Source: Anastrepha obliqua
Taxonomy: Eukaryota; Arthropoda; Insecta; Diptera; Tephritidae
Reading direction: 5' to 3'
Length of the DNA: 64,000 nucleotides
NCBI RefSeq assembly: GCF_027943255.1
Contig: NC_072897.1
Coordinates: 41,762,044 to 41,826,043 of the forward strand
Below, piece by piece: positions 42,792 through 54,318 of the stretch. The notes below the pieces were generated by a model. The model worked only from the letters and a program-made list of their open reading frames with translations, was not told the DNA's origin and ran no database searches. A program made the translations under genes and the position numbers. Numbering within the stretch: the stretch's first letter is position 1; each line of letters opens with the position of its first letter.

Positions 42792-43930
42792 TGACCACTG
42801 CGTGCACGATTTACGAAGTCCAATCGTTGAACCCAATTTTCGACCACTCTTTTGCATAAATCGGCCGAAATTCCAGCAATTTCGCTTCAATATTGGCTCT
42901 GAGCTCACAAATCGTCGCCGGCTTGTTACTGTAGACCAGAGTTCCCCAAACTTTTTTGTGTCGTAGACCTCTTGCCATGTTTTTCCGTGTTGGGTAGACC
43001 CCCTACTTACCTGATATTGATTTCCTGTAAATTTCTAACTGTAGTGAAGTTTAGTGCTAAAAACTTACCATAAAGTAAAAACACATGTTAATTTATACAT
43101 TTATTAATTAAATTTAAATTAAAACTACTCAAAATAAAATTTTGTATCTGTTATGTAAAATATACGTAACAGAAAATAAACTATAAATAAAATAACATAA
43201 GCAATAAGTCAATATTTTTAGTGAGAAGGATGAACCTGATGCTTTAATAATAAATTATCAACATTTGGCGTCAATTTTGTAAGGGTTAGTCTTAGGGTAA
43301 GGGTTTCTTTTTTTCGTTAGGAGATTGGTAACAGCGCTGAACCCCCTTTCCAGTAGGTATGACGATGGAAAGGAAATTAAAAATTCCCTCGCTATATTCC
43401 ATAATACGGGATAAGTAACGGGTATGTTGTTTTGCAGCCAGAATTGCTGATATCCGTTCTTACACTTGACGTTTCCATTTATTACATTCTATAATATATA
43501 ATAAATTTTTTACTTCATAGGTGCTTTTATAAATAATGGATATATATTTTGATATTATAAGATAGTATGATGTAAGTAAATAGGTACTATCAGTGTATGT
43601 GTTGAGATCCACTATCGCGGACCCCCATTTTCATTTCATTGACCCCCAAATTTTTTTTTCGCTGGCGCAGACCCCTTGCAGGTTGTCATAGACCCCCAAC
43701 GGGACGGCTTGTTAAATGGACCGTAAAATGGCCGTAATGCTCTTAAAGTAGCAGCAACAGAACGATTATTTTCATAAAAAATTTGCACGATTTGCAGTCG
43801 TTGCTCAAGTGATCGTTGATGAAATGTATACTAATGAAGTTTACAAATGACAAGCGAAAAATAAAAAATATTGCGTCGTTCGCCCTCCCTATCGGAAAAA
43901 AGTTGAAGCGCACCTATTAAAAAAACCCTA
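42654..43930 (-). mobile_element. mariner-like element, internally replaced
   Basis: Inverted ends TAGGGTTTTTCAGTAAGAGC (42654) and, read backwards from 43930, TAGGGTTTTTTTAATAGGTG; TA flanks at 42652-42653 and 43931-43932. On the minus strand an N-terminal piece ERLQIVQIFYENNRSVAATL (about 43740-43810) and a C-terminal piece KPATICELRANIEAKLLEIS...VVENWVQRLDF (about 42800-42925) of a mariner transposase remain. The catalytic middle is gone, and 776 bp of unrelated DNA sits at the junction. Its left end was copied along with H into the tandem array. Confidence 0.75.
42929..43704. mobile_element. insertion of unknown type in the mariner-like element
   Basis: Flanked by direct repeats CGGCTTGTTA (42919-42928 and 43705-43714). 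Ends are G+C-richer and vaguely inverted: AGTTCCCCAAAC...GTCGTAGACC at the left, GGTTGTCATAGACCCCCAAC at the right. The interior is A+T-rich without a gene. It could be a hAT-like non-autonomous element. Alternatively, the flanking decamer is only the shared NKP codons of the two mariner pieces. Confidence 0.4.
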
Positions 43931-43936
43931 TACATA

Positions 43937-44754
43937 CAGGGTGAACGATAGGAAGTGTTACCAACTTCACCCTGCTTTTATCTGTAAAACAGCTCATGAC
44001 ATCAACGTCAAAATTGTGTGTAATTGCGTTATATTTGGCTGGAAAATCACAACCAGCCATTGTTCGTGAGCTCAGTCACTTCAAAGTGAATAAAATGTTT
44101 GTGTATCGCACTATAAAACGTTACAATGATACTGGTAGCATTGCAAAACGCTATGGAGGTGGACCAAAACAAACCGCAACAACGCCAATGGTTCGGAAAG
44201 TGAAGGCTCGACTTAAACGAAATCCACGTCGAAGTGGAAGAAAAATGGCCAAAGAACTGAAGATATCGCCAGCATTCAACGCATATTGAAAAATGAGCTC
44301 AAGGTCAAGGCATAAAGCCTTAATCCAAAAAGCACACGATCTTTTACCCCAGCAAAAAACAGTTCGGTGCGAAAGCGCAAAGGAGTTGTTGCTCTTGCAC
44401 GAACGTGGCGAATTTCTTAACATTGTGTTTTCTGGTGAAAAAATTTCCCAATTAAGCAGTTCATAAACACTCAAAACGATCGGGTTTTTTGACCCAACGC
44501 TCATACGAGAATTTGAGCCTACGTATGGCCACTCGAAGCAATTTCCCAAGTAATGGTTTGGGCCGCAGTGACAGCTGATGGACGCTCTCCAATCGTTTTT
44601 ATCGAGCCTGGTGCCAAAGTGAATGTCTCTTATTACCGGGAAAATGTTTTAGAAGCTGCTATAGAGCCGTGGAGACGGAAACATTTCGATCGTAGACCAT
44701 GGACGTTCCAACAGGACTCGGCACCGTCTCATAAAGCTCGTGTGAACCAAAAAT
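43937..44754 (+). pseudogene. maT-like (DD37D) transposase remnant
   Basis: Preceded by TA-CAGGGTGAACGATAGG, a likely 5' TIR at 43937. ATG at 43996: MTSTSKLCVIALYLAGKSQPA (HTH 1), YGGGPKQTATTPMVRKVKARLKRNPRRSGRKMAKELKIS (HTH 2). After broken sequence 44290-44540 come QVMVWAAVTADGRSPIVF and RRPWTFQQDSAPSHKARVNQ with the second catalytic Asp. Wording is that of the maT/DD37D group. The sequence stops at VNQ (44754), before the third Asp, where Jockey sequence begins, so DD37D is inferred from similarity and not from spacing. Confidence 0.75.
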
Positions 44755-45478
44755 CATGTTCCACACTTCATTTCGTCCACACAATAGCTTTCGAATTCGC
44801 CACACGCAAATCCGATGGACTATTCTATGTAATGGTTTGAAATGGGACATTGAGGTCAATGAAGACAAAACAACATGTAGTATACGCGAAGAGAAAATCT
44901 GTAGGACACACATTGCACAGTAAAGGAGAAGACATAAAAATATACTCAAGTGCAAAATATTTACGCATCACGATTGACTCACAACTCACATGGAAACAAC
45001 ACATACTGAACAAGAGCAACGAGATGAAAAACAACTTAGGGGGACTGCTAGGAAATCAAACCTAAAGTTATAGAGAGAAGTCAATCTAAGATGCTAAGGG
45101 CAATCACAAACGCAAATTGGTACATAAAAAATGATGATATTCACCGCGATCTCGGCATATACACAGTAAAAAGAAGCAGCGGTAAGCATATCTTGCGACT
45201 ATAGAGCACAAAAACTATGAAATGAGACTGATACCGGAAATCGAACTTCAACCAAGAAGACTAAAGGGCAAAACACTCACAGATTTTGCTCGTACTGTAA
45301 TACAAATAAAATTATAGAAAACTTTGTTGTGTTAGTAAAATTATAACTAAACACCACCAAAGACAATAATGTTCTCTTCCAAAGGGAAGGGACATTTTAA
45401 TTCCAACCCCAGCAGCAATTATTTATTGTTAATATTAACGGATTGTAATGTATAAAGGAAATAAACAGACAATTAATA
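44755..45478 (+). pseudogene. Jockey-type ORF2 C-terminus and 3' tail
   Basis: SAKYLRITIDSQLTWKQHILNKSNEMKN (about 44950-45030) is the post-RT block of Jockey ORF2. It is followed in another frame by MLRAITNANWYIKNDDIHRDLGIYTV (about 45093-45170). A 3' untranslated part with GGAAGGGACATTTTAATTCC runs to the next TA at 45477. It may be a 5'-truncated insertion or the rest of the element at 36724. Confidence 0.75.
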
Positions 45479-46425
45479 CAGGGTGCGCCATCTTTTATGT
45501 CGGTATGAAAACATTGAGCAACTTTGAAAAAAAAAACTGATTTGTATAACTGAGGTATTTCTATTTGGTTTGGTTATTTACAATTTATTAAAACTAATCA
45601 AGTGGTCGCCTTTATTAGCAATCACAAACGGCGATCTCTTTTCTGCGTTTGTCATCACCATATCAAGCATTTCGGGTTTTATAGCGTGGATTTCGGCGTG
45701 AATGTTTTCCTTAAGCTGGTCAATAGTCTACGGCTTGATGGCGTAAACCTTACTTTTCAGATAACCCCACAAAAAGAAGTCCGGGAGGTTACGTCAGGTG
45801 ATCTGGTGGGTAGTCGATGTCGCCTCGTTTTGACACTAGACGTCCCGGGAATTGTTGTTGCAGAAATTACCGCAGTGCGGTATGGCACACAGTCTTGTTG
45901 AAGTAACCGTCTAAACCTTTCTCACGCATTTTCAGGCAGACATAATGATCCAACATCCATCGATATTGGTTTCCATCGACCGTTTCGTTTTCTCAGTAAA
46001 AATATGGCGCAAATCCCGGTCCAAACCGTTACTTTCTGGTCATACAATGGCTTTTCATGGATCTCATGTGGATTCTCATTTCCCCAAATGCGGCAATTTT
46101 GTTTATTCATGCCAGAGGTTAAAGTGTGCTTTGTCAGTCATTAAAATTAGCTTCCAAAAATTGGGTTCGGTGTCAACCATTCCAGCGACTGTTTGGCCGT
46201 ATTCCAAGTGGCGTGAATGGTCTGTCCGCAATATTCGTTGTGTCAATTTCACTTTATACGGAAATAAATTTAAATTATCCTGTGGTTTCACTGACGCCAA
46301 AATGCTAAGCGCGACGACGATACGACGCTGTTGGCTCTTGGACCACGCTCTTCCTCACTGCCTCAACAAGTTCATTGGAACGTCTTGGTCGTTGATGAAT
46401 GTCATGTTGACGATCTCCTGGACTT
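45479..46425 (-). pseudogene. DD41D-type mariner transposase remnant
   Basis: The end CAGGGTGCGCCATCTTTT follows TA (45477-45478). Minus-strand blocks: RRAQHFGVSETT (about 46285-46320), NLNLFPYKVKLTQ, DKAHFNLWHEMNKQNCRIWGNEN (first Asp, about 46070-46135), QKVTVWTGI, and after shifts FLWGYLKSKVYAIKP and IDQLKENIHAEIHAI, ending NKGDHLI (about 45608). It is related to the 813-2122 element. Several shifts and a stop; the N-terminal end and left TIR are missing, cut by a non-LTR tail. Confidence 0.75.
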
Positions 46426-46547
46426 AGATTCACTTGGTGTGTACAATTGGCACCGGTTAGCACGAGAAATAAACGATTGGCGCGCTTTGTTAAGCTCGGC
46501 CAAAATCGCGTAAGCGGTTATCGCGCCAATTAAGAAGAAGAAGAAGG
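46426..46547 (+). mobile_element. 3' end of a 5'-truncated non-LTR retrotransposon
   Basis: Encodes DSLGVYNWHRLAREINDWRALLSSAKIA and a stop (46508-46510), the W...LA..R..WR ending of many RTE-like or related ORF2 proteins. A short tail with a run of AAG (46529-46545) follows. Only about 120 bp remain. Confidence 0.5.
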
Positions 46548-46558
46548 GGAGATAGATA

Positions 46559-46781
46559 GAGAGGAATAGATTTAAGTAATATAGACATCGTACTCGTGAG
46601 AAGCTTAAAATAAATTACTTAAAGGACGCTGTTGGACAAAAAATACAATTTTAGAAATAATGAAATAATGATAGATCGGAGAGAGGAATAGATTTAAGTA
46701 ATAGGCAGCGTACTAGTGAGAAGCTTAAAATAAATTACTTAAAGGACACTGTTGGACAAAATCTACAATTTTAAAAATAAT
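46559..46781 (+). repeat. two tandem units of about 100-120 bp
   Basis: GAGAGGAATAGATTTAAGTA starts at 46559 and again near 46681, each followed by CGTACTMGTGAGAAGCTTAA and GGACRCTGTTGGACAAAA. The second unit has a small deletion. Possibly part of the decayed LTR element downstream. Confidence 0.8.
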
Positions 46782-48490
46782 GACAAACGACGGTATGGAG
46801 ACAAAATGTATCCGGACAGAATTTAAACAGAGAACAAGAATAGACGAACTTTCATAAAGGTAACAATTCAGGTCAAGGAATAAGGGATCAAGAATGTCAT
46901 AAAGGCTATAACTTAGAGTAAATAAGGGAAAATCGAAGAGAACTAATAGAAATAGATAATGTTGAAGGAGATTCCGATAGATCGTCATATGCAGGACACC
47001 CCAACCACCATTGCAGCCAAAATCGCTTGGAATTATCTAAGTAAACAATTCAATTTTTTTATGAAACAGGAATGCTTACAAAAATAAAAAATAAAAGAAT
47101 GAGATGGAAAGCAACACCACTGATAAGAAGAAAATACGATTTCACAATTGGCATGAATGGAAAATATTTTTAAAAGAGAGAGAAGCAGAATTTCTAAGCA
47201 ATGTCAATATATAACTTTATTTAAACAGGTCCAACAGTCACACTGGTAATGCGGATATTGAGAGATTCCGTGATACCATTTCAGAAAACTTTAGAATGTT
47301 AAATAAATTAAATAAGGGCATGTCAGTTAAACAGTGAATTCAACAAGCTATTAGAAACTATATTATAATGATAGGTTTCCTTCTATGATACAATAGAATT
47401 CGCTCCTTACGAGGTACATAATAATAAAGTGAATCAAGATGTTGTATGAAGAAATTCGGAACAGATAAACGAAAAAACAATTGTCTAACTATATAGAAAG
47501 AAAGAAGATTACATGGAACAAAGGACAGAAGGGTTCATAAAAAATTACAAGGCAATTAGACACAAAGAACAATCTAAATACGGAAAACACAAATTAGATA
47601 AAATCCATTCATGCAATATTAAACGGCCTTTAAAATTTGCGGGTTATGATGATAGCATTAATACTAGCGATACGACAATGTAAAGGACACAACTAACGAA
47701 ACAAATAGGATTAATAGATTTACAAATTAGAAACCAAGAAACACTTAAAGATAGGGACAAAGTACTACACATTATCGATTGTCTACAAACTAGAATCAAT
47801 ATTATCATCGAAATGACGGAGAAAAGTAATTAAAAAAAATATGTTTATCGTTTGGAGTTTACAAAGAAAAAAAGATAAATAAATAAATATACAGCCAAAA
47901 GTTATAAAAGAATAGAGTGAATAACGTAATAAAAAAATCACAATAACATAAGTTTGATCCTTCAGTATAAAAAATAAAACTGGATAAAACAAATAGCTCT
48001 TTTATTGGATTTATATTTTTGTAATATGTTTGTAAAAGTATATTCAGGTAGTTCCGAAGGAAGAAAAAAGAATATGGTAATTAATAGAGAGATAAAAAAA
48101 ATCATGAACCAGAAAAGCAAAGTCGAATATGTCGAAAATATAATGCGAACAATATATAGAAATGGAATACATAATAGAATATGTAAAAACCACTAACCCA
48201 TATGCGATAATATTGCTGACATTAGCCTTATATAATATTATACGGTTAAAATTAAAGAGAATACACAAGTGAACTCAGCACACAGTCGTCCTTAAACTAC
48301 CTCGTATTTTTAATATAAAGAGTTACATCGATAGTACGAGAAGTAGCAGTTTTCGTTTTAAAATTAAGGTTATAATACACATACACTCTTTTTCGCCAAT
48401 TAGATAGATCTCTTTCGTCGGTAGAGAAGACAGTTTCACCATGTATAAACGGTTAATAACGGCACCAGCACTCTAATTTCTTTTCCCATT
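46782..48490 (+). pseudogene. second gypsy-group element, very decayed (integrase and env-like traces)
   Basis: The best trace is an integrase piece at about 47226-47350, SNSHTGNADIERF with the catalytic-Glu region, followed by a basic stretch (KIQQAIRNY-type). Beyond it are KRPLKFAG (about 47618) and an env-like fragment near 47740-47830; 48200-48265 encodes a hydrophobic segment with a basic tail. Nothing is open for long. LTR limits are not clear; 48270-48490 may be the 3' LTR. Confidence 0.5.
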
Positions 48491-48539
48491 TTTTTAAATA
48501 AAAAAACACATATAGATCGGTTTTAAATGACTACTTTTG

Positions 48540-51500
48540 GTACACATCATCCATTAAATACCCAAAGAAGGAGTTCACTGTGCTTTTCGGCTTGATTCCG
48601 TGTCTCACTGAATCTTACTTCCCACCTGCCGGCGCCCAAGACGACTGTTGTTTTGTGTTTGGAGCTTCTTCTGTTACTATCTATTGCTGATCCCGCTGTT
48701 GCTGTTCTCCTGAGTTCCTACTTCTGCCTACGACTCGTCGGATTTCGACTTGTGACACCTTTAAAATTGTCTCAAGCTGCTGGCATTTTGGGTAAAGCAA
48801 CTATTTAGTTTATTTTTATTTTCAAGCTCACCAGCTGTCAAAAAGTGCAATACCAACAGCTTCCAAAAGCTCAGCTTATATGACACGCACGCCACCTACA
48901 TCTGAAAATGCAGATTACTCGAAATTTCACCCAACCCAGTTGTTTCAAATCTGTAGGTAACTTGGATGTAATTGAAATTATGCGACTAATAGTTTGTTGG
49001 ACGAGAAGCTGCAGGACATTGCCACAAAAAGTGATTCCTTTGCGGTTACGACGAAGTTGGAGGACTTAGCGGAACGTCCAAAGCGCTCAAAAAAGAAATA
49101 TGCCAAGTTAAAAAGGAGAAGGTACGTGATCGGGCTGAATTCCAAAGATTTATCTACGAGTGTAAGTGGAAATATCTGATCTACAAAGGAGTGGAGAAGA
49201 GCTCTTCACCATAACTTCAATCACGAAATTGTGCTCTGAAAGCAGCTATCTCTGCTATGCAGTGGAGTTCTCATCAGAAAACGCAGTGAGAGAGGTTTTC
49301 AAGAACATTCGTAAGCTGTCGGGCTCGAATATCTCTGTCGATAAAAGATTGGAGAAGCAAGTTTTCTTTCATCTTAAAAACACTCTATTAGCAGCAAATC
49401 TAAAGCACAAAATACATATACTATATTAGGATTCAAAATAAAAATAGACAACAAGTGGTTCAAATGGGCCAACGATAGAAAACTAATTTGTGGCAAAGAA
49501 TTAGGTGTTAAAATTCTAAATGCTTTATACAATAACAACCTGATAGTATTAAAGTTTAATAGTAGTTTTCATATAAACTCAAAAAATGCTAATGAAAATA
49601 TAAATGTGTATCGTGTACTCTCTTATAACGAAGCTAACTTAAACAGCAAATTAAAATTTCCCGAATTCCTACAATATATGTATAAACTGTTTTGATATCA
49701 TTTTCTTGTTTGAAATGCATGTAGTTAAGGCTGGGAGATCAACGTTTTTCTACTATTAAAGGATTTCAATTTGAGATAGATTGATGCTGTTAAAGTTCAT
49801 AGCATGGGACGTGCCAGTGGCGGTTGTGTATTTTTAATACAAACTTTGTTGATCTGTTAGGGAGAGTTGATCTATCTATTTATCTTTGTGACACCAATTC
49901 ATTATTAATACCTCAACGCATAAGCTGAAGCAACGATTTTATTAAGTTAGAGAGTTCTTTAATAGTTCTGGTATTCCATCTTTCTTTATAATGGGTGACC
50001 TAAACGCACGTATTGGAACAGAGCAAGTTTAGATAATGAGGCTCTCGACGGGTTTCCGGAAGCTTAGTAGAAAATCCAAATATTCTAACCTGATCGAAAA
50101 GGCAAAAAGTTTCTAAATCTGATACGTGGGGTTTTTTTGAATGGGCGTTTTCCCGGGGACACGTTTAGTGAATTTACATTTTGTGGTGCTGTTGGTTGCT
50201 CTGTCATTGATTATGGAATAGAACTCTTTTGACTTACTCTCCTTATTTCAAGAATTCCATTTTGGAAGTAAAGCTTTTTCTGACCACATGCCTTTAACCT
50301 TCGAGTTTGTCAAAAACTCTGTTGCGCCTCTTGCAATCTCAAATAAGTTTCCTTTGAAACTAAAGTGGTACCCGAAACGAGCTAACATACATATATTATG
50401 GCGCATTTAACATTTCTGACTATAAACTGCCCAAGTCTGACCAACCAATAAATGAAAAAATTAGAGAAGTCGCATAAGAGATGAAAACTGCAACAAGTAA
50501 GATATTGGGGAAAAAGATATTGGACTGTCAATGTTCTACGAGCATTAGAAAAATGTCGGACACCCTTAACCGTTTACGTATATTTAACTTACACAAAAAT
50601 ATTTAAACTACCGAACCATTTAGGACAAATTATGCAGTTAGAAGAAGCTTGCTAATAACATAAAAAAACATCGCTCAGAGTTTAAAATAGTCCTTCTAAT
50701 CTTTATTGTTTCGCCACGATGGCGGGCTTCCTATACATTGGACCACGCCGGTCATCTCGGATCCGTTCCTGGCAGCGCCTTTTGAAATGCACGAGCTTAA
50801 ATATGTGTTAAAGGAAGCAAAAACCAATGAAGCCCCTGACCTAAGTCGTATAAGTTAAGAATTTTATAAAATGCACCTGAATGCTTTTTGTATGAGATAT
50901 TATCATTTTTCAACACAATATTTAAAAAAAAGCAAATACAAACCTCGTTCCATATGTTCAAAACAAGGGGATCCGTGTCTCACCTGAAATTATAGAGGCC
51001 TCTTCGCGATTGATACTTTGTACAAAATCTTTACTGGTCTTCTTTTAATACGTACCAATGTTTGGGTGGATGTGAACAAATTACAAATAAAACAAAATTA
51101 CTGAATTGCAAGCAGGTTTTCAAAGAGGATACTCAACAATAAATAGTCTTTTTAACCTGCCTTCAACTGTGCATCTAAACTTTAAGGCTAAGAAGAAAAC
51201 TTTTGCATTTTTTGTTGACTTCTCATGAGCATTGGATACTAGTTGGGAGGTATGCGCTTCTATAAACTTGCATCTTATGGCCTTTCGAACCATATAATCA
51301 AAATTCTAAAACTTTTGTACAAAGATACAAAATGAGATTTGGCCCCTCATTTTTGTAAATCAAGTATTTACTCAAAGTTGTCTGTTAAGCCCGATCTTGT
51401 TTTCCTTATACTTAAATGACTTAAACGAATTTCCACCGGGTGGAATAAATGTGCTAACCGTTGCATTAAGCTTCTAATGTACGCTGACGAGTTAATGCTT

Positions 51501-51740
51501 CTTGCTGAGTGTACGACCTACAGAATATGGTCGATACAATACGAGATTATAGCTTGCAACGGGACCTTAGAGTTAATTTGTCTAAGTCTAAGTGTATGGT
51601 ATTTAGGGAGTACACGAGAATTCCTGCTTCATACAGTTGGAAGTTTGGCAATAAGAATATAGAGACTGATGAATATAATTATCTTGGTCTATTGATTAAC
51701 TGCCAACTGTGTAAAACAAGCATTTGGATTTAAAGCTTGC
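48540..51740 (+). pseudogene. endonuclease/RT non-LTR element, decayed + copy of the 60.6-64.0 kb family
   Basis: A 5' untranslated region at about 48540-48990 is followed by ORF1-like pieces (LDEKLQDIATKSDSFAVTTKLEDLAERPK at 48994; VRELGSN-type block 49290-49690). Endonuclease pieces: IMGDLNARIG (about 49990), FLNGRFPGDTFSEFTF (50135-50180), SDHMPLTFEFV (50280-50315). RT pieces: FAFFVDFS (51206), CLLSPILFSLYLNDLNEF (about 51385-51435), MYADELMLLAE (51477-51510, catalytic YADE in place of YADD), LRVNLSKSKCMVFRE and NYLGLLINCQL (51564-51715). Wording parallels the minus-strand copy. The clade is not certain (CR1/L2/Daphne-like by eye). Confidence 0.7.
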
Positions 51741-53026
51741 CGACTCTAAAACAGCAATAAATGATACATAACTAAAATATATAAATAACGCTCAGATTTC
51801 CATTTGTAAAAAACTAAAAATAGTCGCCAGAAATGCCGTCTAATCGTAGAAATTACCTACCATCTTTTGCAAAAATTCCCATAGAACCCACGAATCTTTT
51901 AAACGGGTTGAGGACTGCTGACGATAGTGCATAGTACCAGGGCACATACAAATGTTGCGGGCAAAACAGCGCGGAAATGTGGTACTAGAAGCACGTATTC
52001 GATGGAAAGACAGGGCGGAATTATGATTCAAACAGTTTAACATTTAACACACATTTAACGCATTTTTTGTAAAGTCATGATCACGTTGCGAGCTTCAATA
52101 ATCCAATACCGACGCAGCAAAACTACTTGCATTGGATCGTGAGTTTGTGAATTTCAAATAATTTTTAACTCGATAGTGGTGAGTTTTTATGCAAACGGAT
52201 TGGTCGTTAGCTTGGCATGTTTCACTCTGTCTGCAACACGTTGAATATCGTCTGTATCGACAAAAGGCTGTGAGCGCAAAATATTGCTACGGCTAAAGCT
52301 AGTTCGTTACAACATCTTTCGTTGATACTAAATATAATAAGTGGCATGGATATTAGACAAAAATCAGAGCACACACAGCTAACTACCGAGACAAAGCACT
52401 GAACACAATTATTACAGGACGGACCAACCATTCATTGGTGTGAGAGAACCACATGATTACCTGAGGCACTACACCCATGCCTAAGGATAAAAAATCAAAA
52501 ATTTTGGTCCCGACACGCTAACAACCAACAACGAAGACTAACAACTCCACCATGTAAAACTGGTAACAACCATTTATCCTCACATAGTTAATTACTCACA
52601 ATCATAGCACAAACAGTTCGCATATCCTTCGTAGACCAACTATTTGCCTCAAGAGATTAAATATTTGACTTAATATTGACTTACATACATATATATATGA
52701 ATTTGTCTATAAAGGTCAATAAAATATATTTCCTTTATTTATTATTTACTTAATGAAATTTCCCTCCCCCACTCGATATTCAAAACATTGTACCAAGAAA
52801 AACAAAATACCATCATATCCGCAGAAGCAGCATTCTAAAATGCTCTTTAATGCAACAAAAACTATTTAATTCATAAACGCAAGCGCATATTTCTCAAAGC
52901 TCGATCATTAATAAAACGAGCCCACTACATCTTCCCTTACGCGCCGCGGTTGTCCATAAGCCTATATTTCTAGAAGAAGACAAAAATATTTGGTGAACGG
53001 CCAATTTTTGAGGTGGCAAGTGCCGG
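51741..53026. other. no recognisable gene
   Basis: The start may be the end of the preceding non-LTR element. 52030-52740 shows no family I know; 52690 has a short TATA/CATA run. Nothing coding can be supported. Confidence 0.35.
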
Positions 53027-53028
53027 TA

Positions 53029-54316
53029 ATGATGCAGTTTTTTTTTAAGCCTAATAATATAACAAATGAAAAAAAAAATATTTTCAGTATTTACTTTAAA
53101 AGTTATTCACGAAAAACCAAAAAAAAAGCCCTGACAAAAGTGTACATACCAACATAGAAAATAAGAATTATCTAGGAAAACTGATTAAATTTGGGGAAAT
53201 TAATATTTTGTTGGGCCACCACCAGCATCGATGACTGCTTGCAAACGTCTCAGCATTGAAGTTGCTAAGTTTTCAAGCTCCTCTGTTCTGCCATTCCTCC
53301 AGCAACTTTTCTTTGAAGATTGGAGCACTAGTAATAGAGTGCTTTCGAATCTTTCGCTCCAAAATTTCCCTAACATGCTCAATAATGGTTAAGCCGGGCT
53401 TTGTGGAGGTGAATATAGTTGCCGTGGAGCATAATACAGCAGCCAGTCCTTGACGATTTGTGCAGTATGCTTCGGGTCATTATCTTGCTGGAAGATCCAG
53501 CTCGAGCCTAGGCCTAGTTTGTCCACGGATGGCATCAGGTTTTGTTCGAAAATGGTCTTGTATTGGAAGCGATCCATATTTCCTTCAATGAAAACGAGGT
53601 TTCCAACTCCTGTGGCTACAACTGCTTCCCAAACCATGATTTGTTGTATTTGGACTCATCAGAGAATAAAACTGGTTTCCAAAACTCTATTCCCTTATTA
53701 AGGTGCTTTTTTGCAAACTCCAGATGAAGCTTTCGGTTTTTCTCGCTTATAAGGGTAACCTTCATTATTAACGTTCCTGGTTATTGTACGTGGGTGAACA
53801 ACAATTTGATATCTCTCGGCTACCTTCTGGACCAAATCAGTAGCATGTATTTTTGAATTCTGACTCACTGCTTTGCGAATAAAGGATACATCTCTCCGGT
53901 TGAGCTTCTTGGGCCGGTCACTACGCGGCTTACTCTCCAGAGAATTGGATGTTTCAAAGTTTTTACAAATAGTTTGTACCGTAGACTTGCTTAAATGCAA
54001 TAAATCAGCTATTTCACCAAAGGATTTCTTATTACTTCTGTACTCAACAACTAATTTTCTCAAATCAGTACAGATGTAAGATAAAATGCCATAAATTTTA
54101 AGAAGAATGGAAAATAAAACCACAAAATAAAACAAACGCTACTTTTCAGTTTAGTATTCGCAGAAAAAAATAGCAAAATAAGTGTCTATATATAACGTAT
54201 GTGCACTTTTGTCAGTGCATTTTTTTGGTTTTTCGTGATTAACTTTTAAAGTAAATACTGAAAATATTTTTTTTTACATTTATTATATAATTAGACTTAA
54301 AAAAAAACTGCATCAT
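53029..54316 (-). mobile_element. Tc1-like element with very long inverted repeats
   Basis: Ends ATGATGCAGTTTTTTTTTAA (53029) and its reverse at 54316, flanked by TA (53027-53028, 54317-54318). The inverted match continues for about 120 bp, including CAGTATTTACTTTAAAAGTT and, at its inner edge, GACAAAAGTGYACATA. Long TIRs with an inner transposase-binding repeat are known for Tc1 members such as Minos and Paris. Length 1288 bp with one transposase gene. Confidence 0.9.
53200..54135 (-). pseudogene. Tc1-like DD34E transposase, frameshifted
   Basis: DNA-binding part: LVVEYRSNKKSFGEIADLLHLSKSTVQTI (first HTH), PRSDRPKKLNRRDVSFIRK and YQIVVHPRTITRNV (second HTH). A shift near 53698 follows. Core: MVWEAVVATGVGNLVFIEG and WIFQQDNDPKHTAQIVKDW with the second Asp. 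In the SPDLN-x-IE block the Asp region is altered to SPA-stop (about 53390-53400), and IIEHV with the Glu follows. The C-terminal region reads NLATSMLRRLQAVIDAGGGPTKY near 53206-53270. At least one frameshift and one stop inactivate it. Confidence 0.85.
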
Positions 54317-54318
54317 TA

